Positions 1-9,979 of a stretch of DNA of 64,000 bases are shown in pieces (the first letter of the stretch is position 1; each line of letters starts with the position of its first letter). The notes beneath the pieces are model-generated. The model was not told the DNA's origin and searched no databases. It saw only the letters and a program-made list of their open reading frames with translations. Source of the stretch: Pseudonocardiaceae bacterium (GTDB lineage Bacteria > Actinomycetota > Actinomycetes > Mycobacteriales > Pseudonocardiaceae); NCBI GenBank assembly GCA_009379845.1, contig WHSZ01000002.1, forward strand, positions 124,001 through 188,000. Reading direction: 5' to 3'. The position numbers were made by a program, and so were the translations under genes.

Positions 1-118
1 TCGCGAGCACCTCGCCCTCCGCCGCGGACAGCCGGACGTCCAACTCGAACGCGTCCCGCTCGAGCCGGATGTCCGCGTCCAGTACGGAATTCCCGCCTGC
101 TACATCGGCGCGGCTCAC
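1..118 (-). CDS. modC: Molybdate ABC transporter ATP-binding protein ModC, N-terminus only (runs off the window)
   Basis: Only the first 39 codons are inside the window. The GTG start overlaps the TGA stop of modB in a GTGA arrangement, so it is the last visible gene of a mop-modA-modB-modC operon. The visible peptide ([18 protein letters not shown]) has the usual shape of the strand preceding Walker A in ModC-type ATPases; Walker A itself lies beyond the edge. The family powers molybdate import by ATP hydrolysis at the inner membrane face. Identification rests on position after modB and this short N-terminus. Confidence 0.8.
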   Translation of the reverse strand, partial: MSRADVAGGNSVLDADIRLERDAFELDVRLSAAEGEVLA

Positions 119-930
119 CGGTACCCCTCCCACGCGCGCGGCCTCGCGATGCCGATAACCAGCACCGCCACGACGATCAGCAGCAACGACAGTGCCACCG
201 CGGAATCCACATCGGAATCCGCGAGCGTGTACACCTCGAGCGGCAGCGTTCTCGTCACGCCTTCCAGGCTGCCTGCGAAGGTGATCGTGGCACCGAATTC
301 CCCCAGTGCACGCGCGAAGCAGAGCACCAGGCCGGAGCCGAGTGCGGGCAGCAGCAGCGGCACCGTGACGCGCCGGAACACCGTCCACGGCCGCGCGCCG
401 AGCGTCGCGGCCACCTGCTCGTAACGCTCCCCCGCGGTGCGCAGCGCGCCCTCCAAGCTGACGACGAGAAACGGGAACGACACGAAGGTTTGCGCCAGCA
501 CCACGGCCGCGCTGCTGAACGGCACCCGCACGCCCCCGGTCACGTCCAGCAAGTAGCCGAGAAAACCGTTGCGCCCCAACAGGTATAGCAGTGCTAACCC
601 GCCGACAACGGGCGGCAGCACCAGCGGCAGCAGCACGATCGACCGCAGCAGCCGGATACCTGGAATCCGGGACCGCGCGAGCACCACGGCCAACGGGCAC
701 GCAAGCAACAGGCAGAGCACGGTGGCCGCGGCGGCCGTCTGGAGGGAAAGCCGCAGCGCGTTGAGCGCCGAGGAACTGGTGATCAGCGCGGGGAAGTCCC
801 GAAAGTCGGTGCGTACGACCAGCCCGACGATCGGCAGCACCACGAGCGCGAGGCCGAGCACGGCCGGCACCCAGAGCACGGTGGGAAATCCCGTGCGGCT
901 GGTGGTTACCTCGGTTCGCTTCCGGTTCAC
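115..930 (-). CDS. modB: Molybdate ABC transporter permease ModB
   Basis: A 271-residue hydrophobic protein with about six membrane segments, the expected size for ModB. The EAA loop that contacts the ATPase is visible near residues 165-185 ([20 protein letters not shown]), followed by the conserved [11 protein letters not shown] stretch found in ModB and CysT/W permeases. The GTG start at 930 overlaps the modA stop (GTGA) and the stop overlaps the modC start, so it is translationally coupled to both. It forms the channel through which molybdate captured by ModA enters the cell. Tungstate transport is possible, but nearby moaA, moaD, moaE and moeA favour molybdenum use. Confidence 0.93.
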   Translation of the reverse strand: MNRKRTEVTTSRTGFPTVLWVPAVLGLALVVLPIVGLVVRTDFRDFPALITSSSALNALRLSLQTAAAATVLCLLLACPLAVVLARSRIPGIRLLRSIVLLPLVLPPVVGGLALLYLLGRNGFLGYLLDVTGGVRVPFSSAAVVLAQTFVSFPFLVVSLEGALRTAGERYEQVAATLGARPWTVFRRVTVPLLLPALGSGLVLCFARALGEFGATITFAGSLEGVTRTLPLEVYTLADSDVDSAVALSLLLIVVAVLVIGIARPRAWEGYR

Positions 931-1688
931 GGCGCGCCGAAACCGGCCTTGGTCAGCTCGCGCCGGCCCGCCGAACCGCTTACCAGCGCGATGAACTGCT
1001 TCGCCAGCCGGGGTTCCGGGGCATCCGCGAGCTCGGCGATCGGATAACGGTTCACCGCGCTGGTGGATTCCCGGACGTCCAGCCCGGTCACCGCGTCTCC
1101 GCCGGCCCGCACATCGGTGACGTACACCAAGCCGGCATCCGCCTCGCCGGTCTTCACCTTGTTCAACACCGACTTGACGTTCTGCTCCTCGCTCGCCGGG
1201 TGCAGCCGCACCCCGGCCGCGCGCGTCACCCGCCCTGTCGTGCCACCGCATGGCACCTCGGGGGAGCACACCACCACGGTGAGATCACCCCGGCCCAGAT
1301 CCGGGAGCCCCCGGATCCGCTTCGGATTTCCCCGTCCGACCACAATGGACAGCCGGTTGGTCGCGAACACCTTCGGCCGGCCCGCGACGCTGTCGGCGCG
1401 GACGACCTTGGCCATGTTCCGCTCGTCCGCGGCCGCGAACACGTCCGCCGGCACGCCGTTGTTCACCTGCTGGGCGAGCGTGGCGGAACCGTCGTAGCTA
1501 ATCCGCACGTCCACCCCTGGATGGTCGGCCTCGAAGCGCTTTTCCAGCGCACCGAAGGATTCCGTGAGCGACGAGGCGGCGAGGACGGTCAGCGTGCCGC
1601 CCGGCTCGGCGGATCCCGTGCACCCGGATGCCAGCAGGCAGCAGCCGAGCAGGACGGCGCATGCCTTGCCGAGCCCGCGCCGGATCAT
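927..1688 (-). CDS. modA: Molybdate-binding lipoprotein ModA
   Basis: A 253-residue substrate-binding protein. The N-terminus has arginines, a hydrophobic stretch and a lipobox (LLASGC), so it should be lipid-anchored outside the membrane. The mature part has ModA-family signatures: AASSLTESF near the start, the [12 protein letters not shown] anion-binding segment, and [11 protein letters not shown]. The ATG at 1688 overlaps the stop of the upstream mop-like gene (ATGA). It captures molybdate for ModBC. Tungstate or sulfate specificity cannot be excluded from sequence alone. Confidence 0.93.
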   Translation of the reverse strand: MIRRGLGKACAVLLGCCLLASGCTGSAEPGGTLTVLAASSLTESFGALEKRFEADHPGVDVRISYDGSATLAQQVNNGVPADVFAAADERNMAKVVRADSVAGRPKVFATNRLSIVVGRGNPKRIRGLPDLGRGDLTVVVCSPEVPCGGTTGRVTRAAGVRLHPASEEQNVKSVLNKVKTGEADAGLVYVTDVRAGGDAVTGLDVRESTSAVNRYPIAELADAPEPRLAKQFIALVSGSAGRRELTKAGFGAP

Positions 1689-2113
1689 CGGGCACCCCCC
1701 GGCGTTTCCACGATCACCTGCGTCGCCTTCACCACAGCCACCGCGAGCACGCCCGGCTCCAGCCCGAGTTCCTTGACAGCCTCGGCGCTCATCAGCGACA
1801 CCACCCGATGCGCGCCACACTGCATCTCCACCTGCGCCATCACCCGGTCCATGGTGACCTCGGTGACCAACCCGACGAACCGGTTCCGGGCCGAACGGCC
1901 GAGCCCGGAGGCGTCCGCGGAACCCGGGTCCTGACGTGCCGCTTGCCTGCGGGAGAACTCCGCGAGATCCGCGCCGTCGACGACCTTGCGCCCCGACCCG
2001 TCCAGCTGGGCGCTCAGCTGGCCGGCATCCACCCAGCGGCGAATCGTGTCGTCGCTGACGCCCAGCAACTTGGCGGCTTCCGAAAACCGAAAATGCGGCA
2101 CGTTGAAGACCAT
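1685..2113 (-). CDS. Helix-turn-helix plus TOBE (molbindin) regulator or molybdate-binding protein
   Basis: A 142-residue two-domain protein. Residues 8-50 form an excisionase/MerR-like helix-turn-helix (FSEAAKLLGVSDDTIRRWVDAG). Residues 75-140 form a TOBE domain as in molybdenum-binding Mop proteins (NRFVGLVTEVTMDRVMAQVEMQ). It is first in the operon with modA, modB and modC and diverges from moaA across about 50 bp, a natural place for molybdate-responsive control of both sides. The ATG at 2113 has GGAG only two bases away; an in-frame GTG at 2101 is an alternative start. Storage protein versus regulator is unresolved, but the DNA-binding half favours regulation. Confidence 0.85.
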   Translation of the reverse strand: MVFNVPHFRFSEAAKLLGVSDDTIRRWVDAGQLSAQLDGSGRKVVDGADLAEFSRRQAARQDPGSADASGLGRSARNRFVGLVTEVTMDRVMAQVEMQCGAHRVVSLMSAEAVKELGLEPGVLAVAVVKATQVIVETPGGAR

Positions 2114-2172
2114 ATCTCCGTGAATGCGGCTGTGTCACCACTAAGGTCGGTGCGGCTACTACCCTTGTGAAG

Positions 2173-3243
2173 ATGACGGCGGTCGACCTTGGACTCCCCC
2201 GAATCGGCGGGAAAGCCCCTGGCGTGGCGGACACGGCCACGCGTCCCGACACTCCTTATCTGGTTGATGGGTTCGGCCGGGTGGCCACCGATCTCCGGGT
2301 CTCGTTGACCGACAGGTGCAATCTGCGTTGCACCTATTGCATGCCAGAAGACGGGCTCGACTGGCTGCCGGAGTCCAACACGTTGACCGATGCCGAGCTA
2401 CTCCGGTTGCTGCGCATCGCCGTCGAGCGGCTCGGCATCACCGACATCCGGCTGACCGGCGGTGAGCCATTGCTCCGCAACGGACTCGAGGGGCTCGTCG
2501 AGGCCATCGCCGGCTTCCGCCCCAGGCCGCGCATATCGTTGACAACCAACGCGATCGGTCTGGCCCGCCGCGCGCCCCGGCTGGCGGCCGCGGGCCTTGA
2601 CAGGGTGAACGTTTCGCTCGACACCCTGCAGGAAGATCGCTTCAAGGAGATCGCGAGGCGGGATCGGCTGCGCCACGTGCTTGACGGGCTGGACGCCGCA
2701 CGAGAAGCGGGGCTGAACCCCGTGAAGATCAACGCGGTGCTGCTGCGTGGCGTGAACGAGGACGAAGCCGCGCCGCTGCTGCGGTTCGCCCTCGACCATG
2801 GCTACCACTTGCGGTTCATCGAGCAGATGCCGCTGGATGCGCAGCACGGCTGGGATCGGGAGAACATGATCACCGCCGAGGAGATCCTCGCGAAGCTGCG
2901 TGCCGAGTTCGATCTCGCGCCCAGCTCCACGGAGCGCGGCGCCGCCCCCGCCGAGCGGTGGCAGGTCAACGGTGGGCCGCAGGAGGTCGGTGTGATCGCC
3001 TCGGTTACCCGCCCGTTCTGCGCCGCCTGCGACCGCACCCGGCTCACCGCGGACGGCCAGCTGCGGAATTGCCTGTTCAGCCAGTCGGAGACCGATCTGC
3101 GTACCCCGCTGCGTGCCGGGGAGAGCGAGGAGCAGATCGCGGATCACTGGCGCGCCACGATGTGGGTCAAGGCCGCGGGGCACGGGATAAACTCCGACGA
3201 GTTCACGCAGCCGCTGCGGCCGATGAGCGCGATCGGGGGCTAG
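2173..3243 (+). CDS. moaA: GTP 3',8-cyclase MoaA
   Basis: A radical SAM enzyme making the first molybdenum cofactor intermediate from GTP. The N-terminal cluster motif is CNLRCTYC, the C-terminal cluster cysteines lie in CAACDRTR and a later NCLF, and a GGEP motif (LTGGEPLL) follows the first. The chain ends in GG, as active MoaA requires. A hexamer TACCCT at 2160-2165 sits seven bases before ATG 2173, suggesting a leaderless transcript; GTG 2167 in frame is the other candidate. moaD follows about 100 bp downstream and moaB/moaE lie 1.2 kb beyond, so most cofactor steps except moaC are represented. Confidence 0.95.
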   Translation: MTAVDLGLPRIGGKAPGVADTATRPDTPYLVDGFGRVATDLRVSLTDRCNLRCTYCMPEDGLDWLPESNTLTDAELLRLLRIAVERLGITDIRLTGGEPLLRNGLEGLVEAIAGFRPRPRISLTTNAIGLARRAPRLAAAGLDRVNVSLDTLQEDRFKEIARRDRLRHVLDGLDAAREAGLNPVKINAVLLRGVNEDEAAPLLRFALDHGYHLRFIEQMPLDAQHGWDRENMITAEEILAKLRAEFDLAPSSTERGAAPAERWQVNGGPQEVGVIASVTRPFCAACDRTRLTADGQLRNCLFSQSETDLRTPLRAGESEEQIADHWRATMWVKAAGHGINSDEFTQPLRPMSAIGG

Positions 3244-3346
3244 CCGTGTTTCGCTGTCCGATGCGGACACTCACACCGCGATGTGGAGGCATAGTGCGGT
3301 TTCCTGGCGCCCGCGTGTATCGGCCGCTGCTCGTGGTGGCCGGCCC

Positions 3347-3625
3347 ATGACGCACGAAACCGAGGCAACGGCCGTGCGGGTAACGGTGCGGTATTTCGCG
3401 GCGGCGCGCGCCGCCGCCGGCACCGATACCGAGCGGATCGAGTTGCCGGCCGAGGCGAGCGTGCGGGACGTGCTGACGGTCGTTCGTGCCCGCCATTCCA
3501 CCGGCTTGGCGAGGGTGCTCGACGCGGCCAGCTACCTCCTCGACGGAGTTGCGGTACGTGATCACGATACTGCGATAAGTGATCAATCTCAGCTCGACGT
3601 GCTCCCCCCGTTCGCCGGCGGATAA
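3347..3625 (+). CDS. moaD: Molybdopterin synthase small subunit MoaD (ubiquitin-like sulfur carrier)
   Basis: A 92-residue ubiquitin-fold protein ending in PPFAGG; the terminal Gly-Gly is activated as thiocarboxylate to donate sulfur to precursor Z with MoaE. VRYFAAARAAAG near the start and LDVLPPFAGG at the end are typical of MoaD. ATG 3347 was chosen because upstream codons are Arg/Trp-rich and unlike the family. It follows moaA on the same strand. The partner MoaE is the C-terminal part of the fusion encoded at 4856-5866. Confidence 0.92.
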   Translation: MTHETEATAVRVTVRYFAAARAAAGTDTERIELPAEASVRDVLTVVRARHSTGLARVLDAASYLLDGVAVRDHDTAISDQSQLDVLPPFAGG

Positions 3626-3872
3626 CCGGAACCACGCCCCGAACGCCCTTCACCAATGGCCCATTGACAGCCAGAAACCCGTGACACAGGCCTCACGTTG
3701 GGTGAAATATCTCGAGACGGAAACGGGCCGATAACAGCCGTGTGCGCTGCAAAGACGGCCAAATCGCAATGGCTTCGTACACGTTACCGTGACGACGGTC
3801 ACATGGCGATAAATTTCCGATCACGCTTTTCGTTACGTACCGTCGCTTCTCGGTTGGCCCGACCCGACCTGA

Positions 3873-4718
<846 letters not shown>

Positions 4719-4783
4719 TCAATCGCCCCGAACATGGGGCACCGGGCGGCCGCATGGCGTTAGAAGTGCGGTCACCCTCCAAC

Positions 4784-4820
4784 GGGGCCCTGCTGGATCA
4801 TTCCGGTCCGGCAGGGCCCC
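4784..4820. terminator. Bidirectional hairpin between rpf and moaBE
   Basis: Arms GGGGCCCTGC (4784-4793) and GCAGGGCCCC (4811-4820) are perfectly complementary and can extend inward (TGG/CCG). The hairpin lies between two convergent genes and can end transcripts on both strands. No clear U-tract follows, as is common in high-GC actinobacteria. Confidence 0.7.
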
Positions 4821-4855
4821 GGCTCTGGAAACCCGCTCAGGCCTCAGACCCGCCG

Positions 4856-5866
4856 TCAGGGACAGTTGACCCACTCGTCGGTGCCATCCGGGAACACCTG
4901 CCGTTTCCAGATCGGTAGCTGGCGCTTCACTTCGTCCACCAGCTCCGAGCAGACCGCGAACGCTTCCTTGCGGTGTTCGGCCGCCACGGCGACAGCCAGC
5001 GCCACGTCGCCGATATCCAGCGCGCCAATCCGGTGGCTCACGGCCAGCGCGCGCACCCCGGCCGAATGCCGGGCGAGCTCGCCGGCCACCCGCTCGATGA
5101 CCTCACCGGCGTTGGGGTGCCCCTCGTACTCGAGTGCGGTGACCGTGCGCCCGTGGTCGTGATCGCGCACGACGCCCGCGAAGGTGATCACGGCACCCGA
5201 GGCCTGATCGCCGACCAGTGCGGCGTGCTCGTCGACGGACAGCGGTTCCTCGGTCACGATGGCCCGCAACACCCGCGCGGGCTCGAACGCCGCCACAGCG
5301 CTGTGCTCGTGGCCGTGACTGTGCCTGTGACCGTGACTGTGCTCGTGGCTGTGCTCGTGACCGTGCCCTGCGCTGTTCCCGGCCGGCTGCTGATGGTCGC
5401 CACCCCCCAGCTGATCCACGGCATGCGCCAGCACGCCGTCCAGCACGCCGAGGCCGTCCCGCACCCCACCGGTCGAGCCCGGCAGGTTCACCACCAGGGT
5501 GTGGCCGGCCACCCCGGCCAGCCCGCGGGACAACATCGCGGTCGGCACCTCCGGCAGCCCGGCCGCGCGCACCGCATCGGCCAGCCCCGGCACCTCGTAG
5601 TCCAGCACCGACCGGGTCGCCTCCGGGGTGCGATCGGTCGGCGTCATGCCGGTGCCACCGGAGGTCAGCACCACCGGCACGCCGTCCGAGATCGCCGCCC
5701 GCAATGCCTCGGCCACCGGCTCGCCGTCCGGCACCACCACCGGGTCACCAACCTGGTAGCCGCGCTCGGTCAGCCACTCGACGATCACCGGGCCGGTGCG
5801 GTCGGCGTACACTCCGGCCGCCGCCCGGTTCGACGCCACGATCACCCGTGCCTGCGTGCCGCTCAC
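4856..5866 (-). CDS. MogA/MoaB - His-rich linker - MoaE fusion protein
   Basis: A 336-residue fusion. Residues 5-155 are a MogA/MoaB-type molybdopterin adenylyltransferase domain (VVLTSGGTGMTPTDRTPEAT; VVNLPGSTGGVRD). Residues 165-187 are almost only His, Gly, Ser and Glu (GHGHEHSHEHSHGHRHSHGH), a likely metal-binding linker. Residues 195-336 are MoaE, the large molybdopterin synthase subunit (GAVITFAGVVRDHDHGRTVT; catalytic Lys region AEHRKEAF; KRQLPIWKRQVF). GTG 5866 has a strong GGAGG. In mycobacteria mog and moaE2 are neighbouring separate genes, so this looks like their fusion. It joins cofactor maturation to adenylation in one chain and converges with rpf. Confidence 0.92.
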   Translation of the reverse strand: MSGTQARVIVASNRAAAGVYADRTGPVIVEWLTERGYQVGDPVVVPDGEPVAEALRAAISDGVPVVLTSGGTGMTPTDRTPEATRSVLDYEVPGLADAVRAAGLPEVPTAMLSRGLAGVAGHTLVVNLPGSTGGVRDGLGVLDGVLAHAVDQLGGGDHQQPAGNSAGHGHEHSHEHSHGHRHSHGHEHSAVAAFEPARVLRAIVTEEPLSVDEHAALVGDQASGAVITFAGVVRDHDHGRTVTALEYEGHPNAGEVIERVAGELARHSAGVRALAVSHRIGALDIGDVALAVAVAAEHRKEAFAVCSELVDEVKRQLPIWKRQVFPDGTDEWVNCP

Positions 5867-5886
5867 AGCCGCCTCCTCACCCGGTC

Positions 5887-7272
5887 TTACTCCGATGTTG
5901 CCGCCTTGCGTACCGCGTCGGCCACCGCGGGCGCCACCCCGGAGTCGAACACGCTCGGCACGATGAACGAGGCGTTCAACCGCTCGTCGTCAACCACGTC
6001 GGCGACCGCGTTCGCCGCCGCGACCATCATCGGGTCGGTGATCTGGTGCGCGTGCGCGTCCAGCAGCCCGCGGAACACCCCTGGGAAGGCAAGCACGTTG
6101 TTGATCTGGTTCGGATAGTCGCTGCGCCCGGTGGCCACCACCGCCGCGTGCCGCTGCGCCTCGAGCGGATCGACCTCGGGGTCCGGGTTGGCCAAGGCGA
6201 ACACCACCGCGTCATCGGCCATCGTGGCCACCTGTTCGGCGCCGAACAGGTTCGGCGCGGACACCCCGATGAACACGTCCGCGCCGGCCAGCGCATCGTG
6301 CACGGAACCCTTGGCGCCCTGGCGGTTGGTGTGCTCGGCGATCCAGTTCAGGTTCGGATCGTCGTCGCCGCGTCCCTTGTGGACGATCCCGTCCACGTCC
6401 ACAGCCAGGATGTCGGCCGGTTCCTTGTGCAGTAGCAGGCGGATGACCGCCGATCCGGCTGCGCCGACACCGCAGACCACAACCTTGCATTGCTCGATCG
6501 GCTTGCCGACCACCCGCAGGGCGTTACGAAGCGCCCCGACCACCACGATCGCGGTACCGTGCTGATCGTCGTGGAACACCGGGATGTTCAGCTTTTCCCG
6601 CAACCGCGCCTCGATCTCGAAACACCGGGGCGCGGCGATGTCCTCGAGGTTGATCCCGCCGTACGCCGGCGCGATCCACTCGACGGCTTTGATCAGCTCC
6701 TCGGTGTCCTGGGTGTCAAGGCACACCGGCCAGGCATCCACCCCGGCGAACCGCTTGAACAGGGCGGCTTTGCCCTCCATCACGGGCAGCGCCGCAGCCG
6801 GCCCGAGGTTGCCGAGCCCCAGGACCGCGGACCCGTCGGTGACCACCGCGACCGTGTTGCGCTTGATGGTCAACCGGCGCGCGTCGGCCGGGTTCTCCGC
6901 GATCGCCTGGCACACCCTCGCCACCCCGGGGGTGTACGCGCGGGACAGGTCATCCCGGTTGCGCAGCGCGACCTTGGGCGCCACCTCGATCTTGCCGCCG
7001 AGGTGGATCAGGAACGTGCGGTCCGAGATCTTGCGGACCTTGACGCCCGGCAACAGCTCGAGCGCCTCGGTGATGTCCTGCGCGTGGTTCGCGGACACCG
7101 AGTTGCAGGTGATGTCCACGACGATCCGGTCAGCATGCGATTCGACGACGTCGAACGCGGTGATCACGCCGCCAACCCGGCCGACCGAGCTCGTCAGATC
7201 ACCGGCCGAGCTCGTCGATGGCGGGGCCTCGACCCGAACGGTGATCGAGTACCCCGGGCCGGGCACTGGCAT
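5887..7272 (-). CDS. NAD-dependent malic enzyme with N-terminal ACT-like domain
   Basis: A 461-residue oxidative decarboxylase converting malate to pyruvate with CO2 and NAD(P)H. An ACT-like regulatory domain spans residues 8-85. The malic enzyme N-terminal domain has [12 protein letters not shown], and the catalytic/metal region [17 protein letters not shown]; the nucleotide-binding domain has [15 protein letters not shown] 7272 has GGAGGGG eight bases upstream; longer readings into 7359 lack family sequence. It lies 20 bp downstream of the fusion gene start on the same strand but has no pathway link to it. It should act at the pyruvate-malate node. Confidence 0.93.
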   Translation of the reverse strand: MPVPGPGYSITVRVEAPPSTSSAGDLTSSVGRVGGVITAFDVVESHADRIVVDITCNSVSANHAQDITEALELLPGVKVRKISDRTFLIHLGGKIEVAPKVALRNRDDLSRAYTPGVARVCQAIAENPADARRLTIKRNTVAVVTDGSAVLGLGNLGPAAALPVMEGKAALFKRFAGVDAWPVCLDTQDTEELIKAVEWIAPAYGGINLEDIAAPRCFEIEARLREKLNIPVFHDDQHGTAIVVVGALRNALRVVGKPIEQCKVVVCGVGAAGSAVIRLLLHKEPADILAVDVDGIVHKGRGDDDPNLNWIAEHTNRQGAKGSVHDALAGADVFIGVSAPNLFGAEQVATMADDAVVFALANPDPEVDPLEAQRHAAVVATGRSDYPNQINNVLAFPGVFRGLLDAHAHQITDPMMVAAANAVADVVDDERLNASFIVPSVFDSGVAPAVADAVRKAATSE

Positions 7273-7294
7273 GACTACCCCTCCAAGCGCTGCG

Positions 7295-7489
7295 TTACTT
7301 GTTGATCTCGGTGACCGGGTGCTGGTACGGCACGCTGTCCATCGGGAACTGGACATCACCGAACGGCGAAGGGGCGCCCTGCCGGTCGCTCGCCAACTCG
7401 CTGACCGGGTGCTCGCCGTCCTCCGCGTGCGGCCACTCTGGATCGATGCGCTCGGCGCGGCTCCGCTGGGTTCGATTGCGACGGGCCAC
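7295..7489 (-). CDS. Small hydrophilic protein of unknown function
   Basis: A 64-residue acidic, unstructured-looking protein with a basic N-terminus ([14 protein letters not shown]). GTG 7489 is preceded by a strong GGAGGAGG at good spacing, which is why it is called a gene. It sits 22 bp upstream of the malic enzyme start on the same strand and may be co-transcribed. I recognise no domain. Confidence 0.65.
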   Translation of the reverse strand: MARRNRTQRSRAERIDPEWPHAEDGEHPVSELASDRQGAPSPFGDVQFPMDSVPYQHPVTEINK

Positions 7490-7615
7490 GAATCCTCCTC
7501 CTACCGTGCCGCGAGCGATCGCGATCGCTCACCTGCTGCGCAATGAAGATTACCCGACACGTGTCACCGGATTCCCGACGGCGCTGCCGGCGCGCGCATC
7601 GATACTGTGGAGGGG

Positions 7616-9895
7616 ATGTCCGGCTCCTCGCTCGCCGACTGGCTGCGTTCCCACGACGACGACACGCTGGTGGGACTGCTGCGCATGCGGCGTGATCTGG
7701 CCACGCCACCACCGGCGAACAGCACGGTGCTCGCCACCCGCGCCGGCACCGCCGGCTCGGTCGCGCGCGCCTGTGAGGGCCTGGACACCCGCACGCTGGC
7801 GGTGCTGGAAGCGTTGCTGCTTGCCGGCGCCGACCGGGAGCCCTGCACCGCGCAGCGCGTTGCCGAGCTGCTCGAGGCACCGGTGGACGCCGAGCTTCGA
7901 CTGCTCCGCGAACTCGCGCTGGTGTGGGGGCCGGACGAGGAACTCACCGCCGTACCGGCGCTCGCCGAGGTGCTCGGACCGTATCCGGCCGGGCTCGGCC
8001 GGCAGGCCGGCGAGCTCTCCACCGACCAGGTGCTTGCCAAGCTAGCCGAGCTCGGCGAACCGGAACGCAAGCTGCTGAACACCCTTGCCGCCGGCCCGCC
8101 GATCGGGCAGACGAAGGACGCGACCATCCCGGCATCGGTCGAGCAGGCACGCAGCCCGGTCCAGGTCCTGCTGGCGCACGGACTGCTGCTGCCGAACGAT
8201 TCGGGCACCGTTGAGCTTCCCCGCCAGGTCGGCATCGCGCTGCGCGACAACCGGCCATTCGGCACGGTCGAGCTGGACGAACCGGCACCGCGCACCACCT
8301 CGCGCGGCGAGCGGGGCGTCGACGAGGCCGCCGCGGGCGAAGCGGCGGAACTGCTGCGGCAGCTGGAAAAGCTCATAACACTGTGGTCCGCGCAGCCAGC
8401 CCCGGTGCTCAAGGCCGGCGGGCTCGGTGTGCGCGAGCAGCGCCGGATCAGCAAGGAGCTGGACGTCGACGATGCGCGTTCCGCACTGCTCGTCGAGCTC
8501 GCCGCCGGCGCCGGGCTGATCGCCGACTCCGCGGAGGCATCCCCTGAGTGGGTGCCGACCACGCTCGCGGACAGCTGGCTGGCATCCACCCCGCCGCACC
8601 GGTGGGTGGTGCTCGCCGAGGCGTGGCTGGACCTGCCGAGACTGCCGGGCATGGTTGGCCGCCAGGACATGCGCCACAGCCAGGCAAGGGACGCCAAACC
8701 GCCGGTGCCGCTGGCCGAGGAGTTGCACCGGCCACTCGCCCCGGCCGCGCGCCGCCGGGTGCTGGCCGCGTTGGCCGAGCTGGAGCCGGGCACCGGCATC
8801 GCGAGCACCGAGGAACTGGTCGCGCTGCTCGCCTGGCGGGCGCCGCGGAAGGGCGGCCGGCTGCGCGATGCGACGGTGCGCTGGACCGTCGCGGAAGGCA
8901 CCGCCATCGGCGTGCTCGCGCTCGGGGCCATCACATCGGGTGGGCGGGCGCTGCTGGACGGCGACCGCGGTGCCGCGACGCAACGGATGGCCGAGGCCAT
9001 GCCCGAACCGGTGGATCACGTGCTGGTGCAGGCGGATCTCACGGTGGTCGCGCCAGGCCCGTTGCAGCCCGACCTTGCCGAGATGATCGACACCGTCGCG
9101 GACGTGGAGTCGGCTGGCAGCGCGACGGTGTACCGGATCAGTGAGGCCAGCGTGCGGCGCGCGCTCGATGCCGGGCACACCGCGGCCGAGCTGCACGAGC
9201 TGTTCCGGGTCCGTTCCCGGACGCCGGTACCGCAATCGTTGAGCTACCTGATCGACGACGTGGCTCGCCGGCACGGGCGGCTGCGCGGCGGCACGGCGGC
9301 GTCGTTCCTCCGCAGCGACGATCCGGTGCTGATCGCGGAGGTACTCGCGCACGGCTGCGCCGAGGAACTCGGGCTGCGCCGGATCGCGGACACCGTGCTG
9401 ATCAGCCCGCTGTCGCTCGGTGAGGTGCTGGACGGCCTGCGCGACGCGGGTTTCACGCCGGCTGCCGAGGGGCCGGACGGGCGCGTCGTGGATCTTCACC
9501 CTCGGGGGCACCGGGTCGCCGCCCGCCCGCGATCCACCCGGCGGACCCAGCACGGGCCGGCCGAGGTGACCACCGAGCAGGCGGCGGACGTGGTGCGCCA
9601 GCTACGGGCCGGCGATCGCGCGGAGAGCAGCCGGCGCGGCCGAACCGCGCGGCTGCCGGGCGGTGGTGGTGAGGCTGACACCTCCGCGACCATGGCGCTG
9701 CTGCAGGAGGCCGCGCGGCAGCGCCGCAACGTGTGGATCGGTTTCGTGGACTCGCACGGCGTGGCAAGCCAGCGGATCGTGCTGCCGCTCAGGGTCGGGG
9801 GCGGGGTGCTGGAAGGTGACGACCCGAACGGCAGCCCAGGAACGCGTTTCCCGCTGCACCGGATCACCTCGGTTGCCCTCGTCGAGGGCTCGTGA
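7616..9895 (+). CDS. Helicase-associated (XPB/Ssl2 N-terminal-like, Helicase_C_3) protein
   Basis: A 759-residue soluble protein without helicase motifs. It resembles the actinobacterial family next to the XPB helicase in mycobacteria (Rv0862c beside Rv0861c): an N-terminal region rich in winged-helix-like repeats (LADWLRSHDDDTLVGLLRMR) and a C-terminal helicase-associated domain (FLRSDDPVLIAEVLAHGCAE; DTVLISPLSLGEVLDGL). The XPB helicase here is 8.4 kb away. A TACTGT hexamer (7603-7608) seven bases before ATG 7616 suggests leaderless expression. The TGA stop lies in the CTCGTGAG flank of the 83-bp repeat. A role in nucleotide-excision repair or with XPB is inferred from family context. Confidence 0.85.
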   Translation: MSGSSLADWLRSHDDDTLVGLLRMRRDLATPPPANSTVLATRAGTAGSVARACEGLDTRTLAVLEALLLAGADREPCTAQRVAELLEAPVDAELRLLRELALVWGPDEELTAVPALAEVLGPYPAGLGRQAGELSTDQVLAKLAELGEPERKLLNTLAAGPPIGQTKDATIPASVEQARSPVQVLLAHGLLLPNDSGTVELPRQVGIALRDNRPFGTVELDEPAPRTTSRGERGVDEAAAGEAAELLRQLEKLITLWSAQPAPVLKAGGLGVREQRRISKELDVDDARSALLVELAAGAGLIADSAEASPEWVPTTLADSWLASTPPHRWVVLAEAWLDLPRLPGMVGRQDMRHSQARDAKPPVPLAEELHRPLAPAARRRVLAALAELEPGTGIASTEELVALLAWRAPRKGGRLRDATVRWTVAEGTAIGVLALGAITSGGRALLDGDRGAATQRMAEAMPEPVDHVLVQADLTVVAPGPLQPDLAEMIDTVADVESAGSATVYRISEASVRRALDAGHTAAELHELFRVRSRTPVPQSLSYLIDDVARRHGRLRGGTAASFLRSDDPVLIAEVLAHGCAEELGLRRIADTVLISPLSLGEVLDGLRDAGFTPAAEGPDGRVVDLHPRGHRVAARPRSTRRTQHGPAEVTTEQAADVVRQLRAGDRAESSRRGRTARLPGGGGEADTSATMALLQEAARQRRNVWIGFVDSHGVASQRIVLPLRVGGGVLEGDDPNGSPGTRFPLHRITSVALVEGS

Positions 9896-9896
9896 G

Positions 9897-9979
9897 CTCG
9901 TGAGGTAGCGAGACCTGCTTGTCAGGGTCTCGCCATCAAACACAGTTTAGGTGCTATAGCACCTAAAAAGACTCACGAG
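9897..9979 (-). repeat. 83-bp palindromic intergenic element, copy A
   Basis: First of three copies of exactly 83 bp (others 42439-42521, 51167-51249). On the minus strand it begins CTCGTGAGTCTTTTTAGG and ends with CTCACGAG, giving terminal inverted repeats. It contains two hairpins, TAGGTGC/GCACCTA and GCGAGACC/GGTCTCGC. It lies between convergent genes and supplies the last codons and stop (RESF then TAG) of the lactonase gene. An extra CTCGTGAG (9889-9896) flanks it and carries the stop of the plus-strand gene. Confidence 0.88.
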
